A DNA stretch of 64,000 nt from Diaporthe sp. PMI_573 (taxonomy: Eukaryota; Ascomycota; Sordariomycetes; Diaporthales; Diaporthaceae), in assembly GCA_021399435.1 (NCBI GenBank), contig JAJTUP010000019.1, forward strand, positions 434,001 to 498,000. The letters are read 5' to 3'. Shown here in pieces: positions 35,882 through 48,985 of this stretch. Every line of letters starts with the position of its first letter. Position 1 is the first letter of the stretch. Both the position numbers and the translations under genes were made by a program. Below the pieces are notes generated by a model. The model was not told the origin of the DNA, did not search any database, and saw nothing but the letters and a program-made list of their open reading frames with translations.

Positions 35882-38879
35882 GGCTGCGGAGAGACCCACT
35901 TGGGTGGCTTGCCAGTGACTGCGAAAACACACGAGGGAGAGTTGACGCGAGCATTGTTTCCGAAGTGCGGAGCATGCTTTCTCCCTTTTAAAAGTGTGTT
36001 GAATATTTGGTGTTGCTTTGCAGCGGTGGAGGAATGTTGCATCTCCTGTCCACGCGTGTGATATGGGCAAGTCTCAGACACACGCGCCTTGGACGTATAA
36101 CAGATACTTAGCTCAAAATCCAAAGGCTTTGTTAGTGAGATTGTTGTTAAATAGTTTCATCTTCGCTTCCAAAAATAACATATCGATGCGATGTGTCCGG
36201 TCGATCTTTGACATGATCCAGCTCGTTGGTGCTTGACCAGCGCAATGGTGATGTTCGTGTCCAGCTAGACGGGATTGAACAGAAATTATAAAAGCTGCAG
36301 CTGCTTCGATGAGTTCGAAACAGGGCCGAGGACCGTCAAGTCTGGCACATACGCTGGTATGCTATCCGACAGTCATGGTGTTCCACCGATGCGATGAAGC
36401 AGCAGCAAGGCATGGTGTTAAGCTATGACCCACTCAGGGCAGGCCTCGAATTAGATCATCAGCAATGCTGTACACCCGACAAAGGTTCGGGTCTCGAATG
36501 TCATGCAGTCGAAACGTACTTCCGCCCCAGCCCTTGTCGGTTGAGCCCAAGGCGTATTTGATGACTCCGGAAACTCGACCCCGACCCGTTGATACCCCTA
36601 CAAGAAAGACTGCCCATGTAAACGCACGCGACGAGATGAGGCTCCCTGACAGCCACGATATGTCCCGGACGAGGACACGAAGGGGCCGCCTCGACGTCGC
36701 CCCGGTCTGCTCCGAGACGTTGAGTTGTCAGACCAGACGTCGAGACTCTGTACCGTCTCGGCCCGGGGTGGTCCGCAACTGTCTCGCCACTCCGGGGAAG
36801 CAAAGGCTCCCTCTCTCAGCATCCTGCGCCATGACCGGACGTAGAATTCAGAGGCCAGTTAGTTGAAAACCCTCGGAACCATTGCTTTCCAACAGACAAG
36901 CCCACCGGGCGTTACCTCCCACGGATATAAAAAGCTCCCCAATATAGACCATCTGCAACCTGCCCACAGCAGCCCAACCCCGTCCCCACAGGGGCGCGCG
37001 CACTCACAGCCGCCAGAGCAGGGCCGATGCTATGTATGGCACGGGGGGTCCGGTAATTATCTGCCTCTCGACCAACCAAAGCAAGCCAGCAAGCCAGCCA
37101 GTCCTGCAGATGGGGACCTGTCCGTCCGTATCCCCATGTCTTGCCTCGGAGATGAAGGTCGCCCCACGACCAGGCCTGTCCTGTCACCTCCCCTCGGCTT
37201 CCGAGGGTGCTAGTCCGGGAGCCAACATGCTTTTTTGCTCCATCGTGCACAAGCAGGAGGGAGTAGGCTGATCTGTCGTCAGCAGTAGATCGATATCGAC
37301 GTCCGTCTCAGCTCAGCTCCAGGGCAAAAGAGGGCACGGCCAAGTACGACCAACCCGTCGATCTCCCTCTTCCCGGCCCCTGCCCCCGTTCCGTTAGTTA
37401 GGTGACCAACCACACAGCTGACGACAACTGGCTGCCCCTACGACAGTCCTACTGGCTGGTGCGCCTGTCATCCTCCCGGGTTGTGGGGGTGGGGGTGGGT
37501 TCGCACGCACACAGCCCCTGCTGGAGCGAAGGGCGGACGAGAGATGATGTGATGAGGCTCCCCGGCTGCTGCTGCCTATCACCGGCTGGCCGTGAACGGG
37601 GCTGTGAGCAGCAAGCAGCACTGGGGGCCCAAGGTTGGCAGGTCCTGTGGCGGGATGACTGAGGGAGGCTCAAAACTGGCTGACTGGAAAATAGTCACTA
37701 ACGCGCATCAGCGCTCACCCGCCTGGGAAGTGTTAGCGCCTTCGGCCCGTCGGCCTGGGGAGCGGACTTCCCGTCGAATGGGAGGTGGAGTGGGCAGGCA
37801 CCTTTGGATATTTCCATTTGATAACCCGACGGCTCTCCGGCCTTATTTCCGCAGCTCGTGCCGGCGTGTTGTTCAATGGCGATGGCCTCAAAAGAACTCA
37901 CTTGTAACATTTTCTGGGTACAGCCACCCACGTACGCACGGCGAACAGCAAAAGTAGGCAACTTGCAGAGACCGTGCCAAATTAGCAGCCGACACGTCTC
38001 ATTCCACATGAACCAGACTTGAGAGACACCATCAAGTTCAGTTTCTATTCGCAGCAGCAGCAGCATTCGTGCTTCAGAGCTGAGCGCTGTGGCGACTATA
38101 GCCTTCGTAGCAGTCACCAATGTTGCTGGACTGGCAGCCGTAGCAAGGCTGCATACTGTCACGAAACCAAGTCACCACAGTGCTCCCGGTCTCTTGGTGT
38201 GGTTTTGAGCCCCTCCAGTGAGGATGGCTGAACAAATATGGTATTTGGTATCGACTTTTTCGACCCTTCTTCCTCTCTACCGCCCCGAGGCCCCTTGCAT
38301 CCCAGCCAGAGGAACTCCTAATCATGCCCGATTCCGACGAGGCCAGTCCCGCGCCGTCTTCAAAGACAACAGAAACCGTCATATCCCTCATGGGTTGTAC
38401 TTTGTACACGAGTTGCCCACCCCTAATATATCAAAAAAAAAAAAAATTCAACCCCCGCGGTGTTTGTTTGACTTGTATGCAAGCGCAATGAATTCTTGCC
38501 TCACCAAAACGCCTTGACGGGAAGTCGGTTGCTTCCGGCGCCTCAAACCCACGTGAACACCAAAAGCATGGCTATACAGCCCCGTTGCGCCGGCGCTGAC
38601 AAGGGTGCCAACGCAGATGAATTCTTACAAATGAAAATGCAGATAAGTCGTCGGTATGAAAATAGATACAGATGAGAGTCGAAGAGATCTGGAGGCGGGA
38701 TGCCAGAGTTCTGCTTTGGCCTTGTCGCCAAGCCGGGTGTCAATCGAGGTCGCCCGACTCGGACCCGAGGCCGGAGGAATAAAAAGAGTAGATATTAGAG
38801 ATAAAGGGAATTATGATCTGTCGGTGGGCGGTGTGTCCCATCGGTTGACAGGTCGGCGGATCAGCCAGCCTGAAACCAC
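35882..38879. other. Intergenic spacer between two minus-strand genes
   Basis: No supported gene. TTTTAAAA at about 35986-35993 lies roughly 110 bp upstream of the chitinase start and could serve as its TATA-like element. A TATAAAAA sequence near 36923-36930 on the plus strand has no convincing gene behind it. The left of the PNG1 3' end carries an A-run at about 38433-38446. Confidence 0.45.
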
Positions 38880-40340
38880 TCAGGGAAAAGGAGGCCGACG
38901 CGAGGGATCCTGCGGAGGCTGGAACTGTTGTCTTCTTCCATTTTCGCCCCGTGCAGCAACCCACTCGGCATTTCCGCTTTGTCGGCCAGGTAGCTCGGCG
39001 GGGGTCTTGGTATCGTCGGAGGATGAAGGTGCTCGTCGGGCGGGCTGTGGTGGAGCGCTGGGTGCAACCGGTACGGCGCCAGGCACGAGCTGGGTGACGG
39101 CCTGAGTGATGGAAGAAATGACGTGGCTCCGCAGCTCGCGGTCCTCCCGTGCGTCTTCCTTCTCGAGTCGGAATCGCTCGTCCTTGTTCATGTTGGACCT
39201 TCGAATGTTCTTAATCTCCTGCAGGATGTACAACAGGACGTCCTCCGGGCATCGGGTCCGCTCGAGAGAATATTCGCTCTTTCGTACATATCGCCGAGTG
39301 ACATCAGTGGCGCCATCGATGGAGAAGGCAATGCAGTACGACATCTTCTTGCCCCATCCTTCCGAGTAAAGCCGTGGGTTGTCCCATGCCTCTTCGCAGG
39401 CGTCGACATGGACCCATCTCTTCTGGTGCTCAGAGAAGACCTCTGTCCACACATGATCTTCGGCGTTCCATACCCAGCGGACACGACTGCCGACGGCACG
39501 GCAGAGCATGCTAAAGCAGTTTGCCCACTCCCCGCACCGGCCTCTCCGTGTTTGCAGTAACCGCCAGACGTCGCTGTACCGGGGGAAACGTTCGTAAGCC
39601 CCGCAGGCATTGTTTGAGCATCGGTACAGCTCGACAATGAGGGCGCCGCAGGCATTCTCTTCGGGGGTTGGTGCGGTCTTTCCTTGGGCCACTGTTGGTG
39701 ACAGGCACGCTGGGCAAGCCGGGTTGTTCACCCAGGTGAAGAATGCTCGTTTAAACCATCTGGAGACTCGAGTCAGAACACCGACTTCACAACAAGGCGA
39801 TCAATCACGGTGAACGTACCTGAGCAGTGCTCGGACCACACAATCTTGGTAGCCCCATTCGGGTTTTCTGCCATCGCCCATGCTCTCGGCCTGTGCCTGC
39901 AAGACCTGTGCCTCCTCCTCGGCCTCTCCGTAGATCCTATCCAACGGGATGACCTGGAGCGCCTCGTCGAGCAGTCCTGGGTTCTCATATTTTGTTGGTG
40001 TTTGTGAGAGGGTGACCAGAAGGTTCCTAAACTTCTGTGATTCCCTGTCATTCGCAGCCGGCGCGGTGGGCACCTTTGGCATGTTACGCAGCGAGGCATA
40101 TGCTGGCGGGGTAGCAGTATGTGATGATGATGGGCGTCCGGGCGAGGCCACGGCGGCAGCGGTTCGCAAGTTGGCAGAGGAGGCCGACTCTCGAGGCTGA
40201 GGCGTGCCCTGACGAGACCGGTTGCTGAGCTCGTTTAATCGCCTGTCCCTCAGCAGTTGCTCGAATTGAATGCGGAGATCGTGCGCCCAGGCCTCATCGT
40301 ATTGGCCGTTATCAGGCACATTGCCTTGGTTCGGATCCAT
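38880..40340 (-). CDS. png1: Peptide:N-glycanase orthologue (transglutaminase-like)
   Basis: The exons are 40340-39820 and 39759-38880, encoding 466 residues. The 60-nt intron (CAG|GTACGT...CTCCAG) splits an Arg codon and restores the hallmark [16 protein letters not shown]. PNGases remove N-glycans from misfolded glycoproteins exported from the ER. In the core, Cys189-x2-Cys192 and Cys221-x4-Cys226 form the zinc-binding knuckles. [12 protein letters not shown] carries the nucleophile Cys249, EDHVWTEV the His276, and [10 protein letters not shown] the Asp293. The triad is therefore present. The N-terminal ~100 residues are polar and Ser/Pro-rich; the C-terminal ~70 are Pro/Ser-rich and divergent. 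From memory, the Neurospora orthologue was reported to be needed for polarity while lacking detectable deglycosylation activity, so activity here should not be assumed. Confidence 0.93.
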
Positions 40341-43300
40341 GGTCGAGTTCGGTTCTTGAGTAAGGTTTTCCTCGATCCAGAAATACTTTGTGTGGAGGTT
40401 GACGGGCCAAGATATATTTGAGGGGCGACTCGTCGTCGTAAGCGCTTGCGGAAGGGCAGTTGCAACCTAGATCGCCACCTTGGGGGAAGGATGGTCTTGG
40501 TCAAGGCCCTTTCAATCCAGCAGTTGGTGTCTGGAGGGGGGTGGGGTTTCTCGTTATCAGGACCGTCGCCGTCGCAGTCGCAGCCGTAGGGGTGAGATGC
40601 TGATGGGTGGCCTCGGCTCGGTCTATACCACGTTCCTCGATCTCCTGATGGTGAACACCAACGACATCCGCGCTGCCTGGACAAAAGAGTGTATAGGTTG
40701 AATAGATGCGGCGGCGAGAGGGAGGGGAGAGGACTGGCGGAGGCAGGGTTTCAGGCGGAGGGCGAAACGGCAATAATAAAGAGGAGGTCGAGTGTGAATG
40801 GGCGGGAAGGCGGAGTGGGTATGAAGAGGAAAAAGAGGGAATATGGTGCAGGATGACGAGACAGGATCGGGTTGGAGAGACGGCAGCAAAAGAGTCGTGG
40901 TCGGGAGCAGCAAGGCCAAACAAGCGGACCCTTGAGGCTTGAGCCTTGAGCCTTGAGGAGGGAGGAGACAGGGAGATGGGGACAGCGGATGGATACGTGG
41001 GACGCTTGCGTACTGTACGGTGCGGCAGTGGGGAGGGTCTGGGTAAGAGCCGAGAGTGGACCGGGGGTGTGGGAGGGAATTGCGTGGACGTCCACCTCAT
41101 TTGATACCAGCGGGCTGCCCATGCTGCCGTGCTCAACCGTGGAACCCTGCCCAGTCCTGCCCTGCCCCTGCCCTGTCCACTAACAGCACACAGTTGTACT
41201 GCCCGCGACAAGCTGGTCCCGTCCGCAAGTACGAAAGCAGAGGCTGCCTGCTGCCGAGCAGTGTGGAAGTAGTAGGCTTTCGATTCCCGCATTACCTGGT
41301 CTACCTTGTCTGCACGGCCTGTCAACCGAGAGTATGCCGGCATGCAGGTACTCAACAAATGCTTGAGAGACCGAGACAGATAGACTCGAGGGGCAGGAGA
41401 AAGGACACAGCACGCACAGAGGCCTGCACGTGGAAGCCCACGCGAGGTAGCCGGTACAGCACTCACAGTACTGGGCTGGGCAGGCGGGAAAGTACCCGGG
41501 TACGGAGGTACTCTGAACCGATGACCGATGGGGTCGGGCGTTGGACGGGTGGGCCTGGGCGCCCTTCCCTTGCCTCTTCCCTCACTGACGAAAAGAAGAG
41601 GGAGGAACCCCGGGCAGGACGACCAGCTGGACGCGCGTTCTTCGAGACACGGCCACCCAATCATGGCCCGTCATTTCAAAGACCGCGGGCTGGCACACGG
41701 CCTGGTACACGGCCTGGCGTACCTCGGTGGTGCCTTGCCTCCCTCCAAACTGCTGGTGCAGGCTGCAGCAGGCTGCACGCCGTCTATAATTAACGACGGC
41801 GCCGTGCGGTGTGCCTGCGCATGGGGAACTCTGCTGATGTCCCCTCTTTTTCCTGCTGCCAGTCAAGACGATGAGGTTGTCTTAAACAGATGCCGTCGTG
41901 CTGCTTTGTCTTGATGAGTCGACTGGTTAATTGCTGTGGTCTCTCCCCCTCATACGTGGACCATCACGTTAATCTCCGAGGCGGCAGGTAACAGTCGACT
42001 ATCTACTGTGTACCACCGTAAAGTGCCTCCCTCTGCCCTTTGACGAGGGATGACGAGGCTCAGTTCTTGGCAGTGCAGCGCAGTGCAGCGCAGTGCAGCG
42101 CCGTGCAGACCTCTCAGCCCCGGGCCCCTCCCTCCCACTTCGCGGTGGCTTGCTCTGCTTGCTTTGCTGTGCGACATGACGGAATTCTTCTACTGCGTGT
42201 TCACGCAGAACATTGTGATGTATCCAATCGACCTGGTCTGCCCGTACCTCGTCGGCGGCCCGAGTCAGACAGAGCCTGACCCTGGATGATGAGACCACCC
42301 AAGCTCGACACCTTGGGTTGATTTCTTGTCTACTGCAGGCTGTCTATGCCGGACATACGCGTACCACAGGAGGCACTGACTCCTGAAACGTTTCTGGCCC
42401 TGGGAAACATGTGTTATGTAATCCAAGCTACACACATTGCACAGTAGCAGGAGTGGCACATCCCCCCCTCATCTCACCCGGCCCCCCCCTTCTCCACAGT
42501 GTCGACTTTCACACACCTGCGGACTGTGCGATGACGACCACTGCATTCGGCACACCCTGACCCGGACGGCTCACTGCTTCAGATTCAGATTTGCAAAAAA
42601 AAGATGCTTAATTCCCATGGTCAGGACGCCCTGTCGCCTCTCTCGCTCGCGGGAAAGATGGGATGATCGTCAACCACCTCCTCGTTCCCCCAACTGCCTT
42701 GTCCACTTGGGCGTTTCTGCCAGGCAGATCAACACACAACTAATTTGTCAAGTTTGCGAAACCGCAACAATCCACGTAGCCGTCGTCTCGCTTCCGCCAC
42801 GCTCTTTGCCCACGCCCACGTATCCCCCTTCCCACCTTGACGTGGCCCAACCTGCTCGGCCCAGAAAAATGGACATTGACCGACTCGGACACGGCTGCCG
42901 ACGCCGCCGAGACCGAGACTCAGACTCAGCCGCGAGCTGAACTGTCACTGTACCGTATGGTAGCCAGGCTTGCCCGGGCAGCTGGGTCGTCGTCAGTCGG
43001 CTCGTCCCTCCTCGCACGCCCAGGACAATCCACGTGTGAGGCGAGCCAGGCGAGTCGCTCCCCTTCCAGGCTGGGTGCGGCGGGTGCGGGTGACGACGTC
43101 CACTCGCGTCTGCGCTAGCACCACTGATCGCTAATTCTGCGATGCGCACTGGAGCATTCAATTCGCGGCTCATTTGCCCGGCGTAATACGGCCGGCCGGT
43201 TTGTTCGACATGACGCGCCAGACAAGTTACATGGACGCCCACGCGGCATGTCGTGACCCTCTCTCTCTCCCTCTCTCTTATCTCCATCTACGAGGAAACA

Positions 43301-46300
43301 CCTCTTCACCCGTTTGGAGACGAAACATCCGCGACTGGCCACTACAATCGACAGGGTGAAATGCACAATAGGGGTACAGGTGTGTCAGGCCTTGGCGTCA
43401 GGGTTCCTCGATTCCAAATCGCGGCATTGTCGAAACTCTGGTGTGCTGCGCCCTACGCAGATTGCCATCAAGGTTTTGACGAAGCCTCACCACAGGTCCC
43501 TTGCTGCTCCAAGCTTCAGCCTCAGCGCCCCCAGTCGCTGCCAGAAGAGGGAAGCCACTCCGTGCGGCCTGATCGCCCTCGCACTGTACCATCAGGGAGA
43601 GCTTGCGCGGCCTGCTTGGCCTGTGTGGTTCCAAAACTCCCACCCCAAGCCGCGGGTCGCCACCCCACAACAGCGATCAATTGGCCTGTGCGTCCCTCAA
43701 CCGGCCCTCTGGGTAAGCCGGGCAAAAGTCGTGCCAAGTGGTTGCAGGGGGGCGGGGGGCCCCTTTGGTTACCCAGATTTCTTCTTACACTATCACTGCA
43801 TACTAGAAGCTCACGCTTTTTCTCGAACATCGGATTACCATCTAAGCCTCAGGATCAGGATCAGGATGCGGATGCGGATGCGGCTTGCCCCGCCGGTAGA
43901 TCTGGTCAAATCTAATCACGCCGACTGCGATGGGCATCTCGACCGCTGACGGGGTGTCACAAATCCCCTTGTCTGAGAGGGTGACCTAGGACTTGCGCAA
44001 GCCTGCTAACCTGTTGTGATCCTCCGAGCGTAATCACACATTCCACGGCTGGTCACCATCCAACAGACATTGGTCAGTCAGACTGTTCTTCAAGCACAAT
44101 CGGCTATTATCTGATTGTCAAACGTCCACGGATGGAAATTGCACAAAGGATCCGGCGCTATATCAGAAAAACTCCCGTCAAGGTGGTACCCCGGCTATCA
44201 CGTTGACACAGCTCCCAAGAGACATCGGGATATCAGGACACGCGCTCGTAATTCCCTTGGGGCTTCGATGTCACCAGTCCGCGTCTTGTGGTACTGTGAG
44301 CCCGACTCAACGCCGACGTCTTGCGCAATCGACCTTGCCGTACACGGGCCACATTGCTAGCTGCCGCGCGGGTGGGATTTGCGGCTGTCATGCCCCAGGG
44401 TGCAGGGTCTAAGGCATTATCGCCCCGTGACGACGTCCTTGACGTTGGTACGGCATACGTCCACCCTAATTTCCACTGGTGGCAGCAACGCAAAACGCCC
44501 AGTCCCCGAGTAACTGTCCCCTTTTTATAATTATTCCACATTCATGGAGTAGTTGCCGGCTACCGATCGAGACCAGGATGCTTGGATCTTGGATTAGATA
44601 AAATCAACTCAAAGTGGATGCGAAAGCCCGGTCCAGCCTTCGGATCCGAGTCAGCGGGCCGATACCCTCTGTCTCGGTCACGTTTCCATTTATATAGATC
44701 CCGTCGTTTCTTTGTTTCTCGTTTCCCTACGTCGGGAACAATGTCATCACATCACTGCAATGGATATGCCGGTGTGCTTGTTGCGCAAAATCAACAGCCT
44801 TCAGTCCCGTTGAAGGATTTTATTCTGATCCGCAGAAGGTCACACAGAAGGTCACAACGTTGGACTCTTGGTCACAAGATTACACATTACTTCAAACCGG
44901 GAGTCAACTGCTCCTCGACAGGACCACAAAGGACCGGCAAGCCACGTGTGTATTAGACAATCATGGCCCACCCAATCATCAAAATACCGCAAAGATTTTC
45001 GCCCTGCCGTGCATCAAAACTTGATCGCCTGCCTAGTGACGGCACGGCTGCCCACGTTACCGGGTCCCTCATCTCAGGGCAGCGTGGTTGACGCGCGTCT
45101 CTCCTCCCACAACCGTCCCATGTAAGCGAATGTCCCCACAACGGGATAACTCAAAGTCCTGGGGCCACCAGGGCTGATCCTGGAAGCTAGGCACCGCGCG
45201 GGCGTCTAATTTCTCATGGCTTTCCTGAGCAGAAGTGTGAGGCCGGATCTATCGTCAATGATGCCCTTCTTGTCCCGCGTGTGCAGGCCGCGGGATCCAG
45301 GTCCATCAAGGCTGTCATGCCACAAGGCTAGACAAGGAAGGAGAAAGGAGATGAGCTGGCTCACAATCGCCATGGAGACAGTGTATCCACGAGCCTTCTG
45401 GCGTGGGCCCCCAGTCGCTCGGCGCACCTTGGGAGTGGGACGTCACCACCGACGTCGCTGGCCTCGTAGGTCGCCAAGAAAGAAACAACCCCGCGGGCAA
45501 TCCTCACCGTCAATAGTCTGTGTGCATGTGGTGCCACATGTGCGTACAAATGGAGAACACTCTGCTGCCTTGCTGACGCTACCGTGCAGCCACGCGCCGC
45601 GGCATGTGGGCGTGCGTCGTGACTTGACCTGGTTTTTGCTGACTCGGGAAGAGTTGCCTTGGCTGGCGTATTCGCTCTCTTCCTCATGTACGTACACTTG
45701 CCTGTCTGATGTCCAGCCGGGGTGGGATGAAACGGGGGCCTCTGCAACTCGGACCGTGACTGTCGGATGGAAACGAGCCAGGGTAAATGTTTTGGCCCCA
45801 GTCAATCTCGTGGGCAGAATTTGTGATACCACAACCGTGCACTGCCAGAAGCGTGTAAGTCATGGCAAATGGTTGCTGCCCAGCATAATCCATTGGCGCG
45901 TTGGCAGTTATGCGAGCCGTGTGTGCGGACATGCAAAGCTGAGTGAAACTAAACGGCCCAAGGAAAAGTGAGTCTAGTTCGGTTAAGTCTAAGTCAGCAC
46001 AAGCCGTGCACAGAAGTCTGATAGTAATACCCTGTTCTCCTAGGCTCACGGAAATGCCCGTGAGCGGGCCAACGGATCATCACAATTATACTTTCTTACC
46101 GTCATATCTAAAACCTCTAAACATCACGACGCGTAACGTTCCAAAAGGCTTTTGATCACCTCGACTCAGGACCGCTGCCACATTCACAGGAGTTTTGATA
46201 GTCACCGTTTGCACTTGGCGCTATATTTTGTGCATTTAGGCAGTGCAATAGTCTTTTGACTTTCACGTTTTCCGACATAGCTGCCTTGCGTCGGCTATGC

Positions 46301-48600
46301 GAGTGCAACTCGGTCCAGCCTCGGTCGTGATCAATTCCAGACATTGCCTATGAGTAGTTGAACGCGAATAAAGGCAGTCCGGGACTGTGGGGGACTCAGG
46401 CTGGGACAGTTTCGGCGTCTTCGTAGGCGGGCACTTCTCATACATAGGTATCGAACGCGTGATTGATGCTTGACCTACGTAATTGACAACTATACGTCCA
46501 CATGAGTGATTTATCCTACACCACCACAGTAGCAGAAACACCACCATGAAAGTACTTGGAGATCACAGAGCACTTTTGGGTAGAAATAAAGTGAATCCTT
46601 CGAAGCCACGCGGGACGCAAGCGTGTCAGTCCCACGACAGCGTCATGTCGGCGGCGGGGCAATTATGTTTTAGCTGACGACGATGCTTTGCCACCAGGAC
46701 AAGTGAGACGCGCGTGCTGACCACCAGGAAATTATGGGCCTTTTTCTTTTGGCCGGAGACGCATGCACGATGTTCTTGGCTCGGTCTGGCCTAAACGTAG
46801 GTGGGCAGGCCGGGAGGTCGATAGGCCGTTGCTTAGCATGAGGGCTGATGGTGAGTTGCCCACTTCGGCACAGCGCTGAGGAAGACACAAGCTCACGCCT
46901 CCTGTTGAGCTCGAGCTTGCGTCAACTGCGGATGAATAGCTTGCCGAGAGAGATCCGCCAAGTGCGGTTGTTTGTGGCCCTCCAGTACAATGGCCCGGCC
47001 GGTGGGGAGGCAGGCTGCTCCTGCAGACTGATATGGTCTTGCTTAGACAAAGCATACAAGTTGTGCAACAGCGTTCTGTGTGACGCATTTTCAGGAGGAT
47101 GATTCCAAGAGTGTTGGTGGTGTGCCGGTATATCTGTCTAGGCGAGTATAGTGACGTACTGTGCCGGGCCAGTACTAATTACTAGGTAGGTCACTGAAAT
47201 AATGGTAGCAGACTTCCATCGATTTGTTGATCTTGCCTCTATAGTGACCCAGTCCAGGGATTGGATGGGAGCTCAAGTCTGATAAGGTCTGATGAGGTGT
47301 GTTCAGGGTGGGATGGGCCCCAAAATTTGTTCGTTGAGAACAAACATATTGCCATGATGCGTTTTTCCTTGGTCCTTATTGCTCCAATTCCTCTGCTATG
47401 TGTCTCAGAATGGCGCTCTCTATCGCTGGTTGCTATTATGGATAAGTGAAAGAACAGACTATACTGCTCAACTTCGTGTCCTCTACAAAGTCAAATTGAG
47501 AGAACACTGATTCTATTGCGTCCAATATTCAACGTAACGATCTCTGTTTACGCATCTTCTGCAACAATTCGTAGAGCTGATCAAGCTCAACATCTCAGTT
47601 AGTATGAAATGAGAAATCATGGAACATATGTTTTAGGTACACCAAGGTCATCGTCCTAACTCCCAGCTTTCGTCTGATAATGCTGCACGATGCCGCCGCA
47701 CTTCTGATGTGTCGAAGTTCGTCTACGGTTTTCAGTCAGTACGAAGGCGGGATGGCACATTGGTCGTCTCATTAAAAAAGTATGACATCAGGCAGTTTCG
47801 GAGCTCTGCACTTGCCACGTACAGCTGTCTGTTCAAAATTGAATACTCAAGTGTTCTCAATCCCAGACAGAGCTACGATACGCGTGTCCTGGATGTCGGA
47901 GGTAGGACACCAACTCTGAAGGATGAACGCTCACGCCCGGAAGCGATGAGGAGAATAAATTATACCATAACCACTGAATCCTGTCACGAAAATTGAGCGC
48001 CACGGAGTCAGTCTTCGCATCGGGGTTAATGAAGAAAGTGTATGAGCTGCAACCTTCACTTTACCTGCGCTGTCCTAGGGCCTTCATAGTTGACGAATGG
48101 TATCCCAGTAAACGGATACGATAATAGTTGAGATACGGTGAGCTGTATTTATGTTTTCCCAAGATTATGAAGTTTAGAAAATTGGAAGTTGAGAAAAGCC
48201 TTGTTTATAAAATGCGGAAGGTTTCTTCCTACGCCAAGGGCTGCCCAGAACACATACCTGCTTGCACGAAAATAGAAGTCAAAACCTACAGCCGACCTAG
48301 TACCGGCGTAGACCAAGCTCTGAAAAGGAACAAGTCTGAATAAATCATCTACATTGTCCGTCTGCAACCTAAGACCCACAGCATTCTTAGGCACGAATAT
48401 CCCAACACGCTGTTGTCAAGGCCCCGGCCCGCCAGGCAGCCGCCTGGTAAAAGGCCATCCTGTCCTCATGTCATTCAATCTCTTTCTCTTTCTTTCTTTC
48501 TCTCTCCCTCTGCACCTGACAGCTTGAGATACAGACACTACCTAAATTCATTCTGTCAAGGTAGCGCGCCCAACGATCATTCCTCCACGTCCACGGCTTC
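40341..48600. other. Long intergenic spacer (~8 kb)
   Basis: No supported gene. CT-rich and GC-rich sequence at 40.4-41.6 kb is the PNG1 upstream region. A GTGCA/GCGCA microsatellite lies at 42071-42109. A plus-strand frame at 45216-45971 (251 codons) and overlapping minus-strand frames at 45206-46049 are open but mutually exclusive and without domains. From about 46 kb the sequence becomes more AT-rich. Confidence 0.5.
42071..42109. repeat. GCAGTGCAGC microsatellite
   Basis: Three near-perfect copies of the 10-mer CAGTGCAGCG plus a partial one. The sequence family is the same as the 29474-29512 tract. Confidence 0.85.
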
Positions 48601-48649
48601 CATCGACGTGCTTCCATCCTTCTCCATAAACCAAACGTCCTGTAATCAG

Positions 48650-48985
48650 ATGGAGTCGAATTTATCCAAAGAAAGACCTTTCCTCCGATAGCGATGCCGC
48701 TGAACTTGACGAACCCGCACCTTAAACAGTCTGTAAAAAGCAGGACTACGGGGCATGGCAGTTTAGGGTCGAAATGCTAGAACAGGGGATTTCCGAAGCA
48801 ACTGGAAAGCGTTTTCGCGAGAATATGCAAGCCTGTCTGGGCTGGCTTAAGAAGTGTGGCTATCCAATCGACAAGTATGAGATCTGGGCTTCCGATGGAG
48901 TCATCAGATGCCTAAAGACAATTAAGCCTCGACACCTGGCTCTTTTGATCGCCATGAAGGTGTTACGCCATTGTGAGTAGCCCAG
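48650..48985 (+). pseudogene. Broken hypothetical gene with one in-frame TAA
   Basis: A protein-like frame reads SDSDAAELDEPAP, a TAA at about 48724, then TVCKKQDYGAWQFRVEMLEQ and on through an ATG at 48774 (GISEATGKRFRENMQACLGW) to ...AMKVLRHCE and TAG at 48980. The upstream ATG at 48651 (MESNLSKERPFLR) is in a different frame, so a frameshift lies near 48690. Continuity across the TAA suggests a former Gln codon (CAA to TAA, a C-to-T change). A GTGAGT donor-like sequence overlaps the end, so the original gene may have had another exon. The family is not recognised. A shorter functional 68-residue protein from 48774 cannot be excluded. Confidence 0.45.

Noticed and set aside
45206..46049. 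251-codon plus-strand ORF and opposite minus-strand ORFs
   Set aside because: Both strands are open, neither has domains or convincing splice sites; the minus-strand end (ISFLLPCLALWHDSLDG...) looks slightly protein-like but is not enough to call a gene.
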